Below, one piece after another: positions 1 to 8,001 of a stretch of DNA of 64,000 nt. Under the pieces are notes generated by a model that saw only the letters and a program-made list of their open reading frames with translations, made no database searches and was not told where the DNA came from. Source of the DNA: Streptomyces sp. WAC05374 (GTDB lineage: Bacteria; Actinomycetota; Actinomycetes; Streptomycetales; Streptomycetaceae); NCBI RefSeq assembly GCF_004353505.1, contig NZ_SMNQ01000022.1, positions 1-64,000 on the forward strand. Reading direction: 5' to 3'. The translations under genes were made by a program, and so were the position numbers. How positions within the stretch are numbered: position 1 is the first letter of the stretch; every line of letters starts with the position of its first letter.

Positions 1-205
1 GGCGGGTGGCCCACTCGCGGGCGGTGCGGCCGAGGAGGGCGGTGAGGGGCGCGAGGAGCACGCCCGCGAGGACGGCCAGCGCGCCGGCCACCAGGCGGGC
101 GGCGGCCCGCCCGCGCGAGGCGCCCGCCGCCGGTCCTCGCGCGCAGGAGCGGGGCGTGCAGGGCGCGGCGGGCAGCCAGGGCGAGCCGGGCCGGGACCCG
201 CTCAC
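1..205 (-). CDS. lysophospholipid acyltransferase, N-terminal part only
   Basis: Only the first 68 codons are inside the window. They begin with a GTG at 205 that overlaps the TGA of the upstream acyltransferase gene (GTGA), a sign of translational coupling. The N-terminus has the APCTPRSC stretch, followed by a hydrophobic segment of about 20 residues. I recall this arrangement from Streptomyces 1-acylglycerol-3-phosphate acyltransferase-like proteins (PlsC/OlsA type). The catalytic HxxxxD box would lie beyond the edge and is not seen. By context it would O-acylate the lyso-lipid made by the neighbouring enzyme. The function rests on context and N-terminal likeness only. Confidence 0.6.
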   Translation of the reverse strand, partial: MSGSRPGSPWLPAAPCTPRSCARGPAAGASRGRAAARLVAGALAVLAGVLLAPLTALLGRTAREWATR

Positions 206-990
206 CGGGCGGGGGCGAGGGACAGGAAGTGCCGCAGGTAGCGGGGGTCGGTGCGGCGCAGCGACAGCAGCACGTACAGGTCGGCGACGCCGAACGCGGG
301 GTCGTGGGCGGGTGCGCCGCAGACCCACGCGCCCAGCCGCAGGTAGCCGCGGAGCAGGGGCGGCAGTTCGGCGCGGCCGGCGGGGCGGGCGACACCGTCG
401 GCGGACCAGAGCCGGTGCGGGGTGACCCAGTACTCCTCGGGGGCCAGGTGTTTGGCCTTGACCGTGTCCCAGGTGGCGGCGGCGAGGGCGCCGCCGTCGG
501 CGAGCGGCAGGGAGCAGCACCCGGCCAGCCAGGTGTGGCCGGTGCGGGTCATGTAGCGGGCGATGCCGGCCCAGATGAGGGAGATGACGGCGCCGTTGCG
601 GTGCGCGGGGTGGACGCAGGAGCGGCCGACCTCGACGAGGTCGTCGCGGATGGGGGCGAGCCGGGTGAGGTCGAACTCGCTCTCGGAGTAGAGCCGCCCG
701 GCGATGCGGGCGCGCTCGGGCGGGAGCAGCCGGTAGGTGCCGACGATGTCGCCGGTGGCCTCCTCGCGTACGAGGAGGTGGTCGCAGTACGCGTCGAACT
801 CGTCGCTGTCGAGGCCCGGTTCGGGTCCCTCGAGGTGCGCCCCGAGTTCCCCGGCGAACACCTGGTGGCGCAGTCGCTGGGCGGCGCGCACCTCTTCCTG
901 GTCGTGGGCGAGTGAGACGGCGTAGCGGGAGTGCGGCGCGGCGGGCGCCGGGTCCGGGGCGGGGGCGGTCGCGGCGGGGGAAGCGGGCAT
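202..990 (-). CDS. GNAT-fold ornithine N-acyltransferase (OlsB-like)
   Basis: This 262-residue protein has a low-complexity Ala/Pro N-terminus of about 25 residues and then a GNAT/hemolysin-type acyltransferase fold. Visible landmarks are RLRHQVF near residue 41, DxxDxxCDHLLV near 65, VGTYRLL near 83 and EVGRSCVHPAHR near 119. OlsB enzymes transfer a 3-hydroxyacyl group from acyl carrier protein to the alpha-amine of ornithine, giving lyso-ornithine lipid. The start at 990 is preceded by an AGGAGA ribosome site. The next gene, a PlsC-like enzyme, overlaps by four bases, so the two probably carry out the two steps of ornithine-lipid synthesis. The exact amine acceptor is inferred from the family. 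Confidence 0.75.
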   Translation of the reverse strand: MPASPAATAPAPDPAPAAPHSRYAVSLAHDQEEVRAAQRLRHQVFAGELGAHLEGPEPGLDSDEFDAYCDHLLVREEATGDIVGTYRLLPPERARIAGRLYSESEFDLTRLAPIRDDLVEVGRSCVHPAHRNGAVISLIWAGIARYMTRTGHTWLAGCCSLPLADGGALAAATWDTVKAKHLAPEEYWVTPHRLWSADGVARPAGRAELPPLLRGYLRLGAWVCGAPAHDPAFGVADLYVLLSLRRTDPRYLRHFLSLAPAR

Positions 991-1150
991 GGCGGTCTCC
1001 TGTGCCGGAGGGAGGGACCCGGGCCGTGGCTGGGCGGCCCGGTCCCCTACTTCTTCCGTGGCCGGCTGGATTCGACATGACCGTGTGGCGGAGCGTGGGT
1101 GTGGGACGGCTGAATGCCCGGTACGCGGGTGCCACGCGCGCGGGGAGCGG

Positions 1151-2422
1151 TTATCCGTCGCCGCCCAGGGTGGTGGTGATCCTGGCCGATGCCGCCTTGG
1201 CCGCGCGCTCGGGGGACTCGCCCTCCAGGACGGCCGTCATGTAGGGCTTGATCGGGTTGGCCGCCTCGACGGCCGCCCACTCCGGGGAGTTGGGTGTGGC
1301 CCTGCCGCGTGCGGCGCCCGCCGCCATGGCCGCGGTGGCCTCCTGGCCGCCCACGGCGGCGGCCAGGGAGGACTTGTTCGGGACGTAGTTCATGGTGCGG
1401 GCGAGGTCGGTCTGCCACTTCTCGCCGGCCAGCGCGGTGACGACGTCGATGGCGGCGGCGCGGTCGCGGGAGTTCAGCGGGACGATCAGGTCGGAGCCGC
1501 CGGTGAAGACGGCGCACGGCTTGTCGGCCGTCTTGCCCGGGATGGGGAAGAAGCCGAGCTGGTCCTCCAGCGCCGGGTTGCGCTCCGTGATGGCGGCGGC
1601 GACGCTCGGCGGGGCGATGATCTGGGCGACGTCGCCCCCGGCGAAGACCTGGGCCTGCGGCGGGTTCTCCTCGTCCGCGTCCTTGGGGCCCTCACCCAGC
1701 GCCTGGAGCTCCTTGTAGACGTCCATGCCGCGCAGGGCGGCGGGGGTGTGGAGGGCTCCGCTCCAGGTGCCGTTCTTCTCGACGGCCAGTTCTCCGCCCT
1801 CGTCCCAGATGAAGCCGGCCAGGGTGTACCAGTCCTGGCCCGCGAGGTAGATGCCCTGGGTGCCGGCGGCGGGGTCGTTGAGCTTCCCGGTGTCCTCCAG
1901 CCACTGCTCGCGGGTCTTCGGCGGTTTCGTGATGCCGGCGCGCTCGAACAGGTCCTTGCGGTAGATGACCACCCGGTTGGCCGCGTACCAGGGGATGCCG
2001 AACTGGGAGCCGTTGACCTTGCCGGGCTCGGCGAGGCCGGGGAGCCAGTCCTGGTAGCCGAGGTCCCGTACGGACTCGAGCGTCAGATCGTACAGGAGTT
2101 CGGTCTCCGCGTACTGGGCGACCTGGGTGTTGCCGACCTCGATGACGTCGGGCGCGTCGTCGCTCTCCAGCGCGGTGGTGACCTTCTTGCCGATGCCGGT
2201 CCACTCCTGGAAGGCGACCTCCAGCCGGATGCCGGGGTGCTCCTTCTCGTACGCGGTGGTGAACCGCTTCAGGAAGTCGTCGGACACGCTGCCCTTCATC
2301 AGCCACACCGTCACCGTGCGGGTGCCGGGGCCCCCGTCACCGGGCAGGAGGCCGCAGCCGGTCAGGGCGGACGGGGCCGTGGCGATGAGCGCGCAGGCGC
2401 ACGCCAGGAGGCGCTTCTTCAC
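1151..2422 (-). CDS. sugar ABC transporter substrate-binding lipoprotein (family 1)
   Basis: This is an extracellular solute-binding protein of about 423 residues. The signal peptide MKKRLLACACALIATAPSAL is followed by a lipobox with the modified cysteine near residue 23. Family features include VWLMKG near the start of the mature protein and later the IEVGNTQ, EQWLEDTGKL and FTGGSDLIVP stretches typical of oligosaccharide-binding lipoproteins. I chose the GTG at 2422 because AAAAGGTGA lies just before it with good spacing; the earlier GTG at 2431 sits inside that ribosome site. No permease or ATPase gene is adjacent, so it is an orphan or uses components coded elsewhere. A palindrome resembling a DasR site lies about 90 bp upstream. 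Confidence 0.85.
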   Translation of the reverse strand: MKKRLLACACALIATAPSALTGCGLLPGDGGPGTRTVTVWLMKGSVSDDFLKRFTTAYEKEHPGIRLEVAFQEWTGIGKKVTTALESDDAPDVIEVGNTQVAQYAETELLYDLTLESVRDLGYQDWLPGLAEPGKVNGSQFGIPWYAANRVVIYRKDLFERAGITKPPKTREQWLEDTGKLNDPAAGTQGIYLAGQDWYTLAGFIWDEGGELAVEKNGTWSGALHTPAALRGMDVYKELQALGEGPKDADEENPPQAQVFAGGDVAQIIAPPSVAAAITERNPALEDQLGFFPIPGKTADKPCAVFTGGSDLIVPLNSRDRAAAIDVVTALAGEKWQTDLARTMNYVPNKSSLAAAVGGQEATAAMAAGAARGRATPNSPEWAAVEAANPIKPYMTAVLEGESPERAAKAASARITTTLGGDG

Positions 2423-2508
2423 GTAGGTCACCTTTTGCGTGTGCGGGAGGAGTGGACCCGACGTGGGGGGAAGCGAAGCGGGTTCGCCGCGGGCGTGATG
2501 GCTGGATT

Positions 2509-2522
2509 TTGGTATGGACCAA
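2509..2522. promoter_or_regulatory. candidate DasR-like operator (dre-type palindrome)
   Basis: TTGGTATGGACCAA is a 5-bp inverted repeat around a 4-base centre. It differs at two central bases from the consensus I recall for the GntR regulator DasR (TGGTCTAGACCA). It lies between the divergent sugar-binding lipoprotein and dodecin genes, about 87 bp before the lipoprotein start. Control by DasR is an inference. Confidence 0.4.
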
Positions 2523-2661
2523 GTGGCGGGTCAAGGGGTCGGCCGCCCCTGCCCCGGGGACCGCCGCCCCGCCGCACCGCCGCGCGGACCCCGGCGTGGT
2601 GGTGCACCGTGGAAGGAACGCACCACCGGGCGATGACCACCGGGCGAACGAGGAGACCTCC

Positions 2662-2889
2662 ATGTCGCATCACACCTACCGCGTCACCGAGATCGTCGGC
2701 ACCTCGCACGAAGGCGTGGACGACGCGATGCGCAACGGCATCGCCCGCGCCTCGGAGACCCTGCGCAACCTGGACTGGTTCGAGGTGACGCAGATCAGGG
2801 GACACATCGAGGACGGGCGGATCGCCCACTACCAGGTCGGCCTGAAGGTCGGCTTCCGTCTGGAGGACGGCCCCGAGGCCGCCGGCTGA
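2662..2889 (+). CDS. dodecin family flavoprotein
   Basis: This 75-residue protein has the whole dodecin pattern: MSHHTYRVTEIVGTS, a helix, the strand around NLDWFEVTQIRG that carries the flavin-stacking tryptophan (residue 39), and a C-terminal YQVGLKVGFRLE strand. Dodecins form dodecameric shells that bind and buffer FMN, riboflavin or CoA in the cytoplasm. The ATG at 2662 follows an AGGAGACCTCC ribosome site. The TGA ends exactly where the convergent HAD gene stop begins (TGATCA), so the two genes meet with no spacer. Confidence 0.93.
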   Translation: MSHHTYRVTEIVGTSHEGVDDAMRNGIARASETLRNLDWFEVTQIRGHIEDGRIAHYQVGLKVGFRLEDGPEAAG

Positions 2890-3378
2890 TCAGGTCCGGC
2901 CCTCCTTCTCCTGCGCCTGGACCAGCGCCTGTGAGCTCTCCGCCCAGCGGGCCCGTACGACCCGGAAGCCCGCTCGTTCGGCGGCGTCGCAGACCAGTTC
3001 GTCGTCGTCGACGAGCATGCGGACCTCGCGGTTGCCGGAGAGCCGGCGCAGGACCTCCAGCTTGGTGACCCGGGCCGGGCGGCGGTCGTGGTCGCGGCGC
3101 ATGTGGAGCGGGCCGCGGGGCAGGCCGTGCGCGGCCAGCCAGGCCACCGTGTCCGCGCGGCACCGCTCGGGCCGGCCGGTGAGGTACACCACGTCGCACT
3201 CCTCGGCCGCCTCCAGGCACAGCTCCACGCCCCGGGCCAGCGGCGGGTCCTCGGGCGCGGCCGCGAAGAAGGCGTCCCAGTCGCGCGGCTCGCGCTCCAG
3301 GAAGCGCTGCCGGTGGCGGGCGTCGGACAGCGTGTTGTCCAGGTCGAATACGGCCAGTGGCCTGCTGTTTCGCGTCAC
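2890..3378 (-). CDS. small HAD-superfamily phosphatase (PNKP-like)
   Basis: This 162-residue HAD hydrolase has motif I DLDNT near residue 12 (nucleophile and acid/base aspartates), motif II threonine in VVYLTGRPE near 64, a lysine in TKLEVLRRL and the motif IV acidic cluster VDDDE near 123. Length and cap-less layout resemble the phosphatase half of polynucleotide kinase-phosphatase and phage-type 5'-nucleotidases. The substrate is unknown. The gene converges on dodecin and diverges from the flavin monooxygenase, and no operon partner is visible. Confidence 0.8.
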   Translation of the reverse strand: MTRNSRPLAVFDLDNTLSDARHRQRFLEREPRDWDAFFAAAPEDPPLARGVELCLEAAEECDVVYLTGRPERCRADTVAWLAAHGLPRGPLHMRRDHDRRPARVTKLEVLRRLSGNREVRMLVDDDELVCDAAERAGFRVVRARWAESSQALVQAQEKEGRT

Positions 3379-3425
3379 GGGCCCAGCGTAGGGAATCCTG
3401 GCGCGGTGGGGGCGTTGACAGGGGT

Positions 3426-4466
3426 GTGAGCTCTTTGATCGCTGCGACGCGTCTGTCGGTGCTGGACCGGTCCCGCACCCGGGAGGGGTCGGACGGCCCG
3501 CAGGCGCTGCGGGACACGGTGGCCCTCGCCCGGGAGGTGGAGGCGCTGGGCTACCACCGCTTCTGGGTCTCGGAGCACCACGGCGTGCCGGGCGTCGCGG
3601 GTGCGGCGCCGACCGTGCTGGCGGCCGCCGTCGCCGCCGCGACCAGCACCATCCGGGTGGGCACGGGCGGGGTGATGCTGCCGAACCATCAACCGCTGGT
3701 GGTGGCCGAGCAGTTCGGCGTCCTGGAGTCCCCGGGCCGCGTCGACATGGGCCTGGGCCGTTCCGTCGGCTTCACGGACGGGATACGGCGGGCGCTGGGC
3801 CGCGAGAAGAAGGACGCCGACGACTTCGCCGGGCAGCTCGCGGAGCTGCTGGGCTGGTTCACGGGCACGGGGACGGCGCACCCGCACGTGCACGCCCGCC
3901 CCGCCGAGGGGCTGCGGGTGCCGCCGTACGTCCTGGCCACCGGTCAGGGCGCGGCCATCGCCGCGGAAGCCGGGCTGCCGCTGGTGATCGGGGACCTGAA
4001 GGGCCGGCCGAAGGTGGTGGCCGCGATCGAGCGGTACCGCGCGGACTTCCGGCCCTCCGTCTGGTCGCGGGAGCCGTACGTCGTCGTGTCGGGGACCGTG
4101 GCCGTCGCCGCGACCGAGGAGGAGGCGGCGCGGTTGCTGGTGCCGGAGGCCTGGTCGCTGGCGTACTCGCGTACGAACGGCACGTTCCCGCCGCTCGCGC
4201 CGCCGGAGCGGATCGAGCGCCTGGCCATGACGGACCGGCAGCGGGAGTTCTACGCGTCGGCGCTGCGCGGCCACATCCACGGCACCGAGGAGCAGGTGCG
4301 GGACGCGCTGGAGGAGGCCGTGAAGGAGACGGGTGCCGACGAGGTCCTGGTCACCACCAGTACCCACAACCGGGCGGCGCTGCTGGACTCGTACGTCCGC
4401 CTCGCCCGTCTCGCGGGCCTGACCAGCGTAAACACCGAGACTGACGGCCATGCCAGGCCCTTATGA
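3426..4466 (+). CDS. LLM-class flavin-dependent oxidoreductase
   Basis: A bacterial-luciferase-like TIM-barrel protein of about 346 residues. Typical motifs are RFWVSEHH near residue 44, the STIRVGTGGVMLPNHQP run near 75-95, and DMGLGRS where the flavin phosphate is usually bound. The C-terminal part keeps the GTEEQVRDALEE helix of the MsnO8-type family. Such enzymes use reduced FMN to oxygenate small organic molecules. I placed the start at the GTG at 3426, because upstream in-frame residues would overlap the divergent gene promoter and do not resemble the family. No flavin reductase is adjacent, and the substrate is unknown. Confidence 0.85.
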   Translation: MSSLIAATRLSVLDRSRTREGSDGPQALRDTVALAREVEALGYHRFWVSEHHGVPGVAGAAPTVLAAAVAAATSTIRVGTGGVMLPNHQPLVVAEQFGVLESPGRVDMGLGRSVGFTDGIRRALGREKKDADDFAGQLAELLGWFTGTGTAHPHVHARPAEGLRVPPYVLATGQGAAIAAEAGLPLVIGDLKGRPKVVAAIERYRADFRPSVWSREPYVVVSGTVAVAATEEEAARLLVPEAWSLAYSRTNGTFPPLAPPERIERLAMTDRQREFYASALRGHIHGTEEQVRDALEEAVKETGADEVLVTTSTHNRAALLDSYVRLARLAGLTSVNTETDGHARPL

Positions 4467-4902
4467 CCTGATCCCTACGTCCGTGTCCGGGGTGCCCGGG
4501 AGCACAGCCTGCGCTCCGTGGACGTGGGCGTCCCCCGGGGCGCGATCGCCATGTGCACGGGCGTGTCGGGCTCCGGCGAGTCGTCGCCGGCGTTCGGGAC
4601 GATCTACGCGGAGGCGCAGCGGCGCTACGTCGACCGGCGGTGACGGGGGTGTCCGGTTCGGGCAAGTCGACGCCGGCGGGCGAGCCGCACGCGCGGCCGC
4701 CGGGCACTCGGTGGTGGTCGTCGAGCACGACATGGACGTGGTGGCCGGCGCGGACTGGGTGGTCGACCTGGGCCCGGGCGGCGGCGACGCGGGTGGCCGC
4801 GTCGTCGCCACCGGCACGCCCGCCGAGGTGGCGGGTGCGGCGGACAGCCGCACCGCGCCGTACCTCGCGGCGGCCCTGGCGGGTCAGGCGGCCGTGTCGT
4901 AG
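4467..4902 (+). pseudogene. collapsed UvrA-type ATPase remnant
   Basis: Three pieces of a UvrA-like excinuclease ATPase are packed into about 430 bp. First is an N-terminal piece reading YVRVRGAREHSLRSVDV through TGVSGSGESS and AEAQRRYVDR, in which the Walker lysine is replaced by glutamate. A stop codon follows. Then, in a second frame, comes another Walker A loop, VTGVSGSGKST. After a further frame change the C-terminal piece reads GHSVVVVEHDMDVV and VVDLGPGGGDAGGRVVATGTPAEV. Intact paralogues are roughly 750-950 residues, so most of the middle is deleted. There is no start codon. Its end overlaps the stop of the tyrosinase gene on the other strand. Confidence 0.8.
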
Positions 4903-5711
4903 GTGTAGTGGCGGGTGTGGTCGAGCATGTCCGCCGGGGTGACGTCGTTCCACGGGCGCATGGTGTCGTTCAGGTCGACCACGTTCGGCGTGCCGGCGGT
5001 GGGCAGGTACCCGGAACGGGGGTGGCGCGCCTGCCAGTCGGCCCACAGCTTGTCGATGAAGGCGTGGTGGAGCCAGAACACCGGGTCGTTCGGGGACGCG
5101 CCGGTGCCCATCTGGCCGCCGACCCAGACGTGGACGCGGTTGTGCAGGTTGACGCCGCGCCAGCCCTCCAGGTGGTTGCGGAAGCCGTCGGACGCGCTGT
5201 TCCAGGGAGGCATGTCGTACGTCTCCATGGCGAGGACGGCGTCCACCTCGGCCCGGGTGGGCAGTTCGCGGCCGCCTGCACCGAGGGCGCGGCGCAGGTA
5301 GTCGCGGCCGTCGACGCGTACGGAGACGGTCCAGCGGTTGGTGGAGCGGGCGAACGGCCCGTCCATGACCTGGCCGTCGCGGGCGCGGCCGGTGCCGCCG
5401 AGGAAGTCGGGGGCCCACAGGGACGCGCGGGGCGTGCGGTCGGTGGTCCAGTCCCAGTACGGCAGGGCGACGCTCGGGTCGACGGCCTGGAGAGCCTGCT
5501 CGAACTGGAGGAGGAACCGGCGGTGCCAGGGCAGGAAGGACGGCGAGCGGTGGCCGACGCGGTCGCCGTTGTCGGTGTCGCTCATGATGAAGGCGTTGTG
5601 GGTGGTGACGAAGGTGTCGTACCGGCCGGTGCGCTTGAGCTCCAGTACGGCGTTGACGAAGTTCCGCTTCTCGGTGGCGGTGAGCTGGGCCTGGTTCTTG
5701 CGTACGGTCAT
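4884..5711 (-). CDS. melC2: tyrosinase
   Basis: A 275-residue type-3 copper monooxygenase that makes melanin precursors from tyrosine. All six copper histidines expected for Streptomyces tyrosinase are present: His38, His54 and His63 for CuA (HNAFIMS, GHRSPSFLPWHRRF) and the NLHNRVHVW and FWLHHAFID histidines near 190, 194 and 216 for CuB. There is no signal peptide, as expected because the enzyme is exported with its caddie protein MelC1. The gene lies 24 bp downstream of melC1 in the same direction. Length matches the family. The last six codons overlap the UvrA remnant on the opposite strand. Confidence 0.97.
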   Translation of the reverse strand: MTVRKNQAQLTATEKRNFVNAVLELKRTGRYDTFVTTHNAFIMSDTDNGDRVGHRSPSFLPWHRRFLLQFEQALQAVDPSVALPYWDWTTDRTPRASLWAPDFLGGTGRARDGQVMDGPFARSTNRWTVSVRVDGRDYLRRALGAGGRELPTRAEVDAVLAMETYDMPPWNSASDGFRNHLEGWRGVNLHNRVHVWVGGQMGTGASPNDPVFWLHHAFIDKLWADWQARHPRSGYLPTAGTPNVVDLNDTMRPWNDVTPADMLDHTRHYTYDTAA

Positions 5712-5735
5712 GGTGGTGCGGCTCCGGGTTCGTGA

Positions 5736-6128
5736 TCAGGCGGTGGCGAGGGGTACGAGCGGGGCGCCCTGCAGTTCGCGGACGGCGGCCCGGGCCACGG
5801 CGCGGGGCGTGGCGAGCGGCTCGTAGTGGTTGATCACGCTGATCCAGGTGCCGTCGGCGTTGCGCATGACGTGGAGTTCCTCGCCGTCGATGCGTACGGA
5901 GTAGCCGTCGCCGTGTCCCCCGTGGTGGCCGCCGCCGTGGCCGCCGTGCGAGGGCCCTCCCTGTATGCGGCGGCCCTGGTACACCTCGTCGAACGCCTCC
6001 GGTCCGCCGCGTCCGTGGACGGTCGCGGCGGACGCCTGGTCCGGTGCCGTCAGGGCGCGCCCCGCGGCGAGTCCCGCGGCGGCCGATGCGGCGACGCCGA
6101 GGGCGCGGCGGCGCGTGATGCTGGACAT
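5736..6128 (-). CDS. melC1: tyrosinase caddie protein / copper chaperone
   Basis: A 130-residue MelC1 with a twin-arginine signal (ITRRRALGVAASAAAG) and cleavage likely after the AGRALTAPDQASA stretch. A His/Gly-rich segment near residues 60-73 can load copper. The SVINHYEPLATPRAVARAAV segment contains the conserved tyrosine that sits in the active site of the apo-tyrosinase. MelC1 keeps MelC2 in an apo state, delivers copper and carries it through the Tat pathway. It is the first gene of the melC operon, with an AGGGGG ribosome site before the ATG at 6128. Confidence 0.95.
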   Translation of the reverse strand: MSSITRRRALGVAASAAAGLAAGRALTAPDQASAATVHGRGGPEAFDEVYQGRRIQGGPSHGGHGGGHHGGHGDGYSVRIDGEELHVMRNADGTWISVINHYEPLATPRAVARAAVRELQGAPLVPLATA

Positions 6129-6493
6129 GGGTAACCCCCTGTGTGGTGCGGTGGTCGGTTCCGCCGGGGGACTGGTCAGGTGCCCCTGGCACGGCCATGC
6201 CTATCGGGGGTCGTCGGAGCCGGGAATTCCGCGGAGGCCGGTTGGCCGCGATACGGACAACTCGCCATCTAAAGTGCAGAATTGAACGAAAATGATCTTG
6301 TTGTTGACGGACACGGAAGAACCTTGGAGCGAAAATCTTGCGGCCAATGTGGTAAATCCGTGAAGAATCTTTCGCCTCAGGGCGGTTGGAGTGGCTTTGC
6401 TCACGCCCGCAGACTGTCCTGTTTCCGCCGCCGCACCCGCGTCACGCCGGGTCCTCGCGCAACGGGCGCCACCCGGGCCTGGTGCGGGTGCCT
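6129..6493. other. non-coding, partly AT-rich melC upstream region
   Basis: About 365 bp without a convincing gene. Bases 6255-6390 are clearly richer in A and T than the surroundings and hold several candidate promoter hexamers facing melC1 (TTCAAT and TTTAGAT on the minus strand near 6270-6290). A 40-codon reading frame starting MNENDLVVDG is open on the plus strand here, but it runs into GC-rich junk and has no recognisable domain. Confidence 0.5.
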
Positions 6494-6517
6494 CCCTCCC
6501 CGGGCCCCCGGGGAGGG
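6494..6517 (-). terminator. perfect 11-bp hairpin after the nuclease gene
   Basis: CCCTCCCCGGG and its exact complement are separated by CC. The hairpin lies 11 bp beyond the TAG of the minus-strand nuclease gene. There is no T-tract, which is usual for Streptomyces terminators. Confidence 0.7.
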
Positions 6518-6528
6518 CGGCACGGCGC

Positions 6529-7815
6529 CTAGGGGGTGATGACCACCTGGTAGGCCTCGCCCTGGAGGACGCGCTCGGACTTGACCTGACGGCCCACGGC
6601 CCGCCCCGCGTTCTGGTTCTGGTCCGAGGGGACATGGGCCCTGACGCAGGGTGCGGCCGGTTCGTCGCGTACGACGTCCACCCGCCACGCGCCGCCGCCC
6701 ACGGAGCGGGGGACGATCTCCGCGCACAGGGAGCCGAGCGTGCCGCCCTGGCGGGTCCTGGCGAAGGGGAACTCGTCACATTCGTCGTTCACGACGGTGG
6801 GGTCGGCCACGAAAGGCTTCGGGGGAGCCTTGCAGGTGTAGTAACTCCTGCTCTGAGCCCGCGCCTTGTCCCCGTCGCGCGTGAGCGGCCTTTTCCCGGT
6901 GCCCATGGCGTTGTTGTCGCTCAGGTTGTTCTGCGCCCATTCGTAGGCCACCGCGGAGGCCCCGTACTGGGACTTGCTGAGCACCACCCTGGCCAGGTTC
7001 TCGGTGGCGATGCAGCCGGGAGTATTGCCGACCTGCCCGTCACAGGCCACCGAGGGGCCCGCCCACTGCCCATGGCTGACGACGGGGTACTCCGCGTCGG
7101 GACTCTCCGTCCGGCTCTGGTAGGCGATCACGCTGCGCGAGCGCTCGCCGCCGCCCCGGGTGGTGGTCTCGTAGAAGAGATGTCCGCTCTGGTCCTCCTC
7201 ACCCGCGCGCAGCTCGATGGCTCCGCCGCCCCAGGCGGGCGGCCCCGGTATGCACACGGTGCACGACGACGACAGAGCGAGTCCCACCGCGGAAACACCG
7301 TCGTACCTGCCGGCGAGGACGGCGATGTTCTCCTGCCACCTCACGCTGTAGGGATCCAGTGCGGACCGGGCCGTGACCAGGAGTTCGGCCGTGCCGATCG
7401 TGTCACCCACGCGGTTCACCAGCGCGTACACGATGCCGTGCCGCATGCAGTAGGCGTGACGGTTGGAGACGACATCCTGGCGCTTGCTCGAGGTGCACAG
7501 CGCCTCCGGGCCGGCATCCGGGTCGTCGCCGGGGTCGACGCCGTTCCGGGTGGCAGCGGCGACCCCGGGGACAGGGGCGACGCGGGCGCGGATACGGGCG
7601 AGATCCCCGGCCGTGAGGGGCCGTTCCTTGGTGCAGGCCCATGCCGCGCCTCGGCGTGCCGGTTCGGAGCCGGGGGTGGTGGCCGTGCAGGTGCCGCGGT
7701 CCTCGGGGGCCGCCGGCAGTGGCGCGGCGGCGGCCGGTGAGACGCCCGGGGCGAGGAGAACCGCGGTCAGGGCGAGCGTGACTGTCGCCGTGAGCAGCCG
7801 TCTGACGTGTCGCAA
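6529..7815 (-). CDS. secreted protein with NucA/NucB-type deoxyribonuclease domain
   Basis: A 428-residue exported protein. The signal peptide is MRHVRRLLTATVTLALTAVL with cleavage near SPAAAA. The C-terminal 100 residues carry the NucA/NucB signature: CDEFPFARTRQGG near residue 339, then PSDQNQNAGRAVG and a final hydrophobic VLQGEAYQVVI strand. NucB-type enzymes are metal-dependent extracellular DNases. The middle (about 95-260) is a Streptomyces-type beta-rich region without a known name and has paired cysteines. The TTG start at 7815 has an AGGGGG site six bases upstream. The gene is divergent from a second secreted-protein gene across a 186-bp spacer with a long inverted repeat. Confidence 0.75.
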   Translation of the reverse strand: MRHVRRLLTATVTLALTAVLLAPGVSPAAAAPLPAAPEDRGTCTATTPGSEPARRGAAWACTKERPLTAGDLARIRARVAPVPGVAAATRNGVDPGDDPDAGPEALCTSSKRQDVVSNRHAYCMRHGIVYALVNRVGDTIGTAELLVTARSALDPYSVRWQENIAVLAGRYDGVSAVGLALSSSCTVCIPGPPAWGGGAIELRAGEEDQSGHLFYETTTRGGGERSRSVIAYQSRTESPDAEYPVVSHGQWAGPSVACDGQVGNTPGCIATENLARVVLSKSQYGASAVAYEWAQNNLSDNNAMGTGKRPLTRDGDKARAQSRSYYTCKAPPKPFVADPTVVNDECDEFPFARTRQGGTLGSLCAEIVPRSVGGGAWRVDVVRDEPAAPCVRAHVPSDQNQNAGRAVGRQVKSERVLQGEAYQVVITP

Positions 7816-7822
7816 GGGGGTC

Positions 7823-7888
7823 CCCCTGTTCGATGGCGTACGGGTCCGTCAGGGATGGAACCGGTTCGACACCCGTACGCAACAGGGG
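7823..7888. promoter_or_regulatory. long inverted repeat between divergent secreted-protein genes
   Basis: The left arm is CCCCTGTT (7823-7830), five extra bases, then GCGTACGGGT (7836-7845). The right arm is ACCCGTACGC (7871-7880) followed by AACAGGGG (7881-7888). Apart from the 5-base insertion the two arms are exact complements over 18 bp. The position, immediately upstream of the TTG start on one side and about 113 bp before the ATG on the other, suits a shared operator. Confidence 0.5.
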
Positions 7889-8001
7889 CGGAATAGGACC
7901 CTCCCTGATCAGCTTTGGCCCATTACCGGCTCACCCCCGCGCCCCCGAGGCCGTTACGTTCACCCCTTGACCGGACACACAACCAGGGGGAAAGGGCAAC
8001 G

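Noticed and set aside
989..2788. A 599-codon plus-strand open frame over the solute-binding lipoprotein gene
   Set aside because: It is an Arg/Gly/Asp-rich shadow of the real minus-strand gene, a common effect of high GC, with no domain.
4450..4902. Intact small ABC ATPase
   Set aside because: The likeness is to three separate parts of UvrA in different frames, with an internal stop, so a pseudogene is the better reading.
6282..6539. An 85-codon plus-strand frame starting MNENDLVVDG in the melC upstream region
   Set aside because: No ribosome site, no domain, and the second half runs through the terminator hairpin of the nuclease gene.
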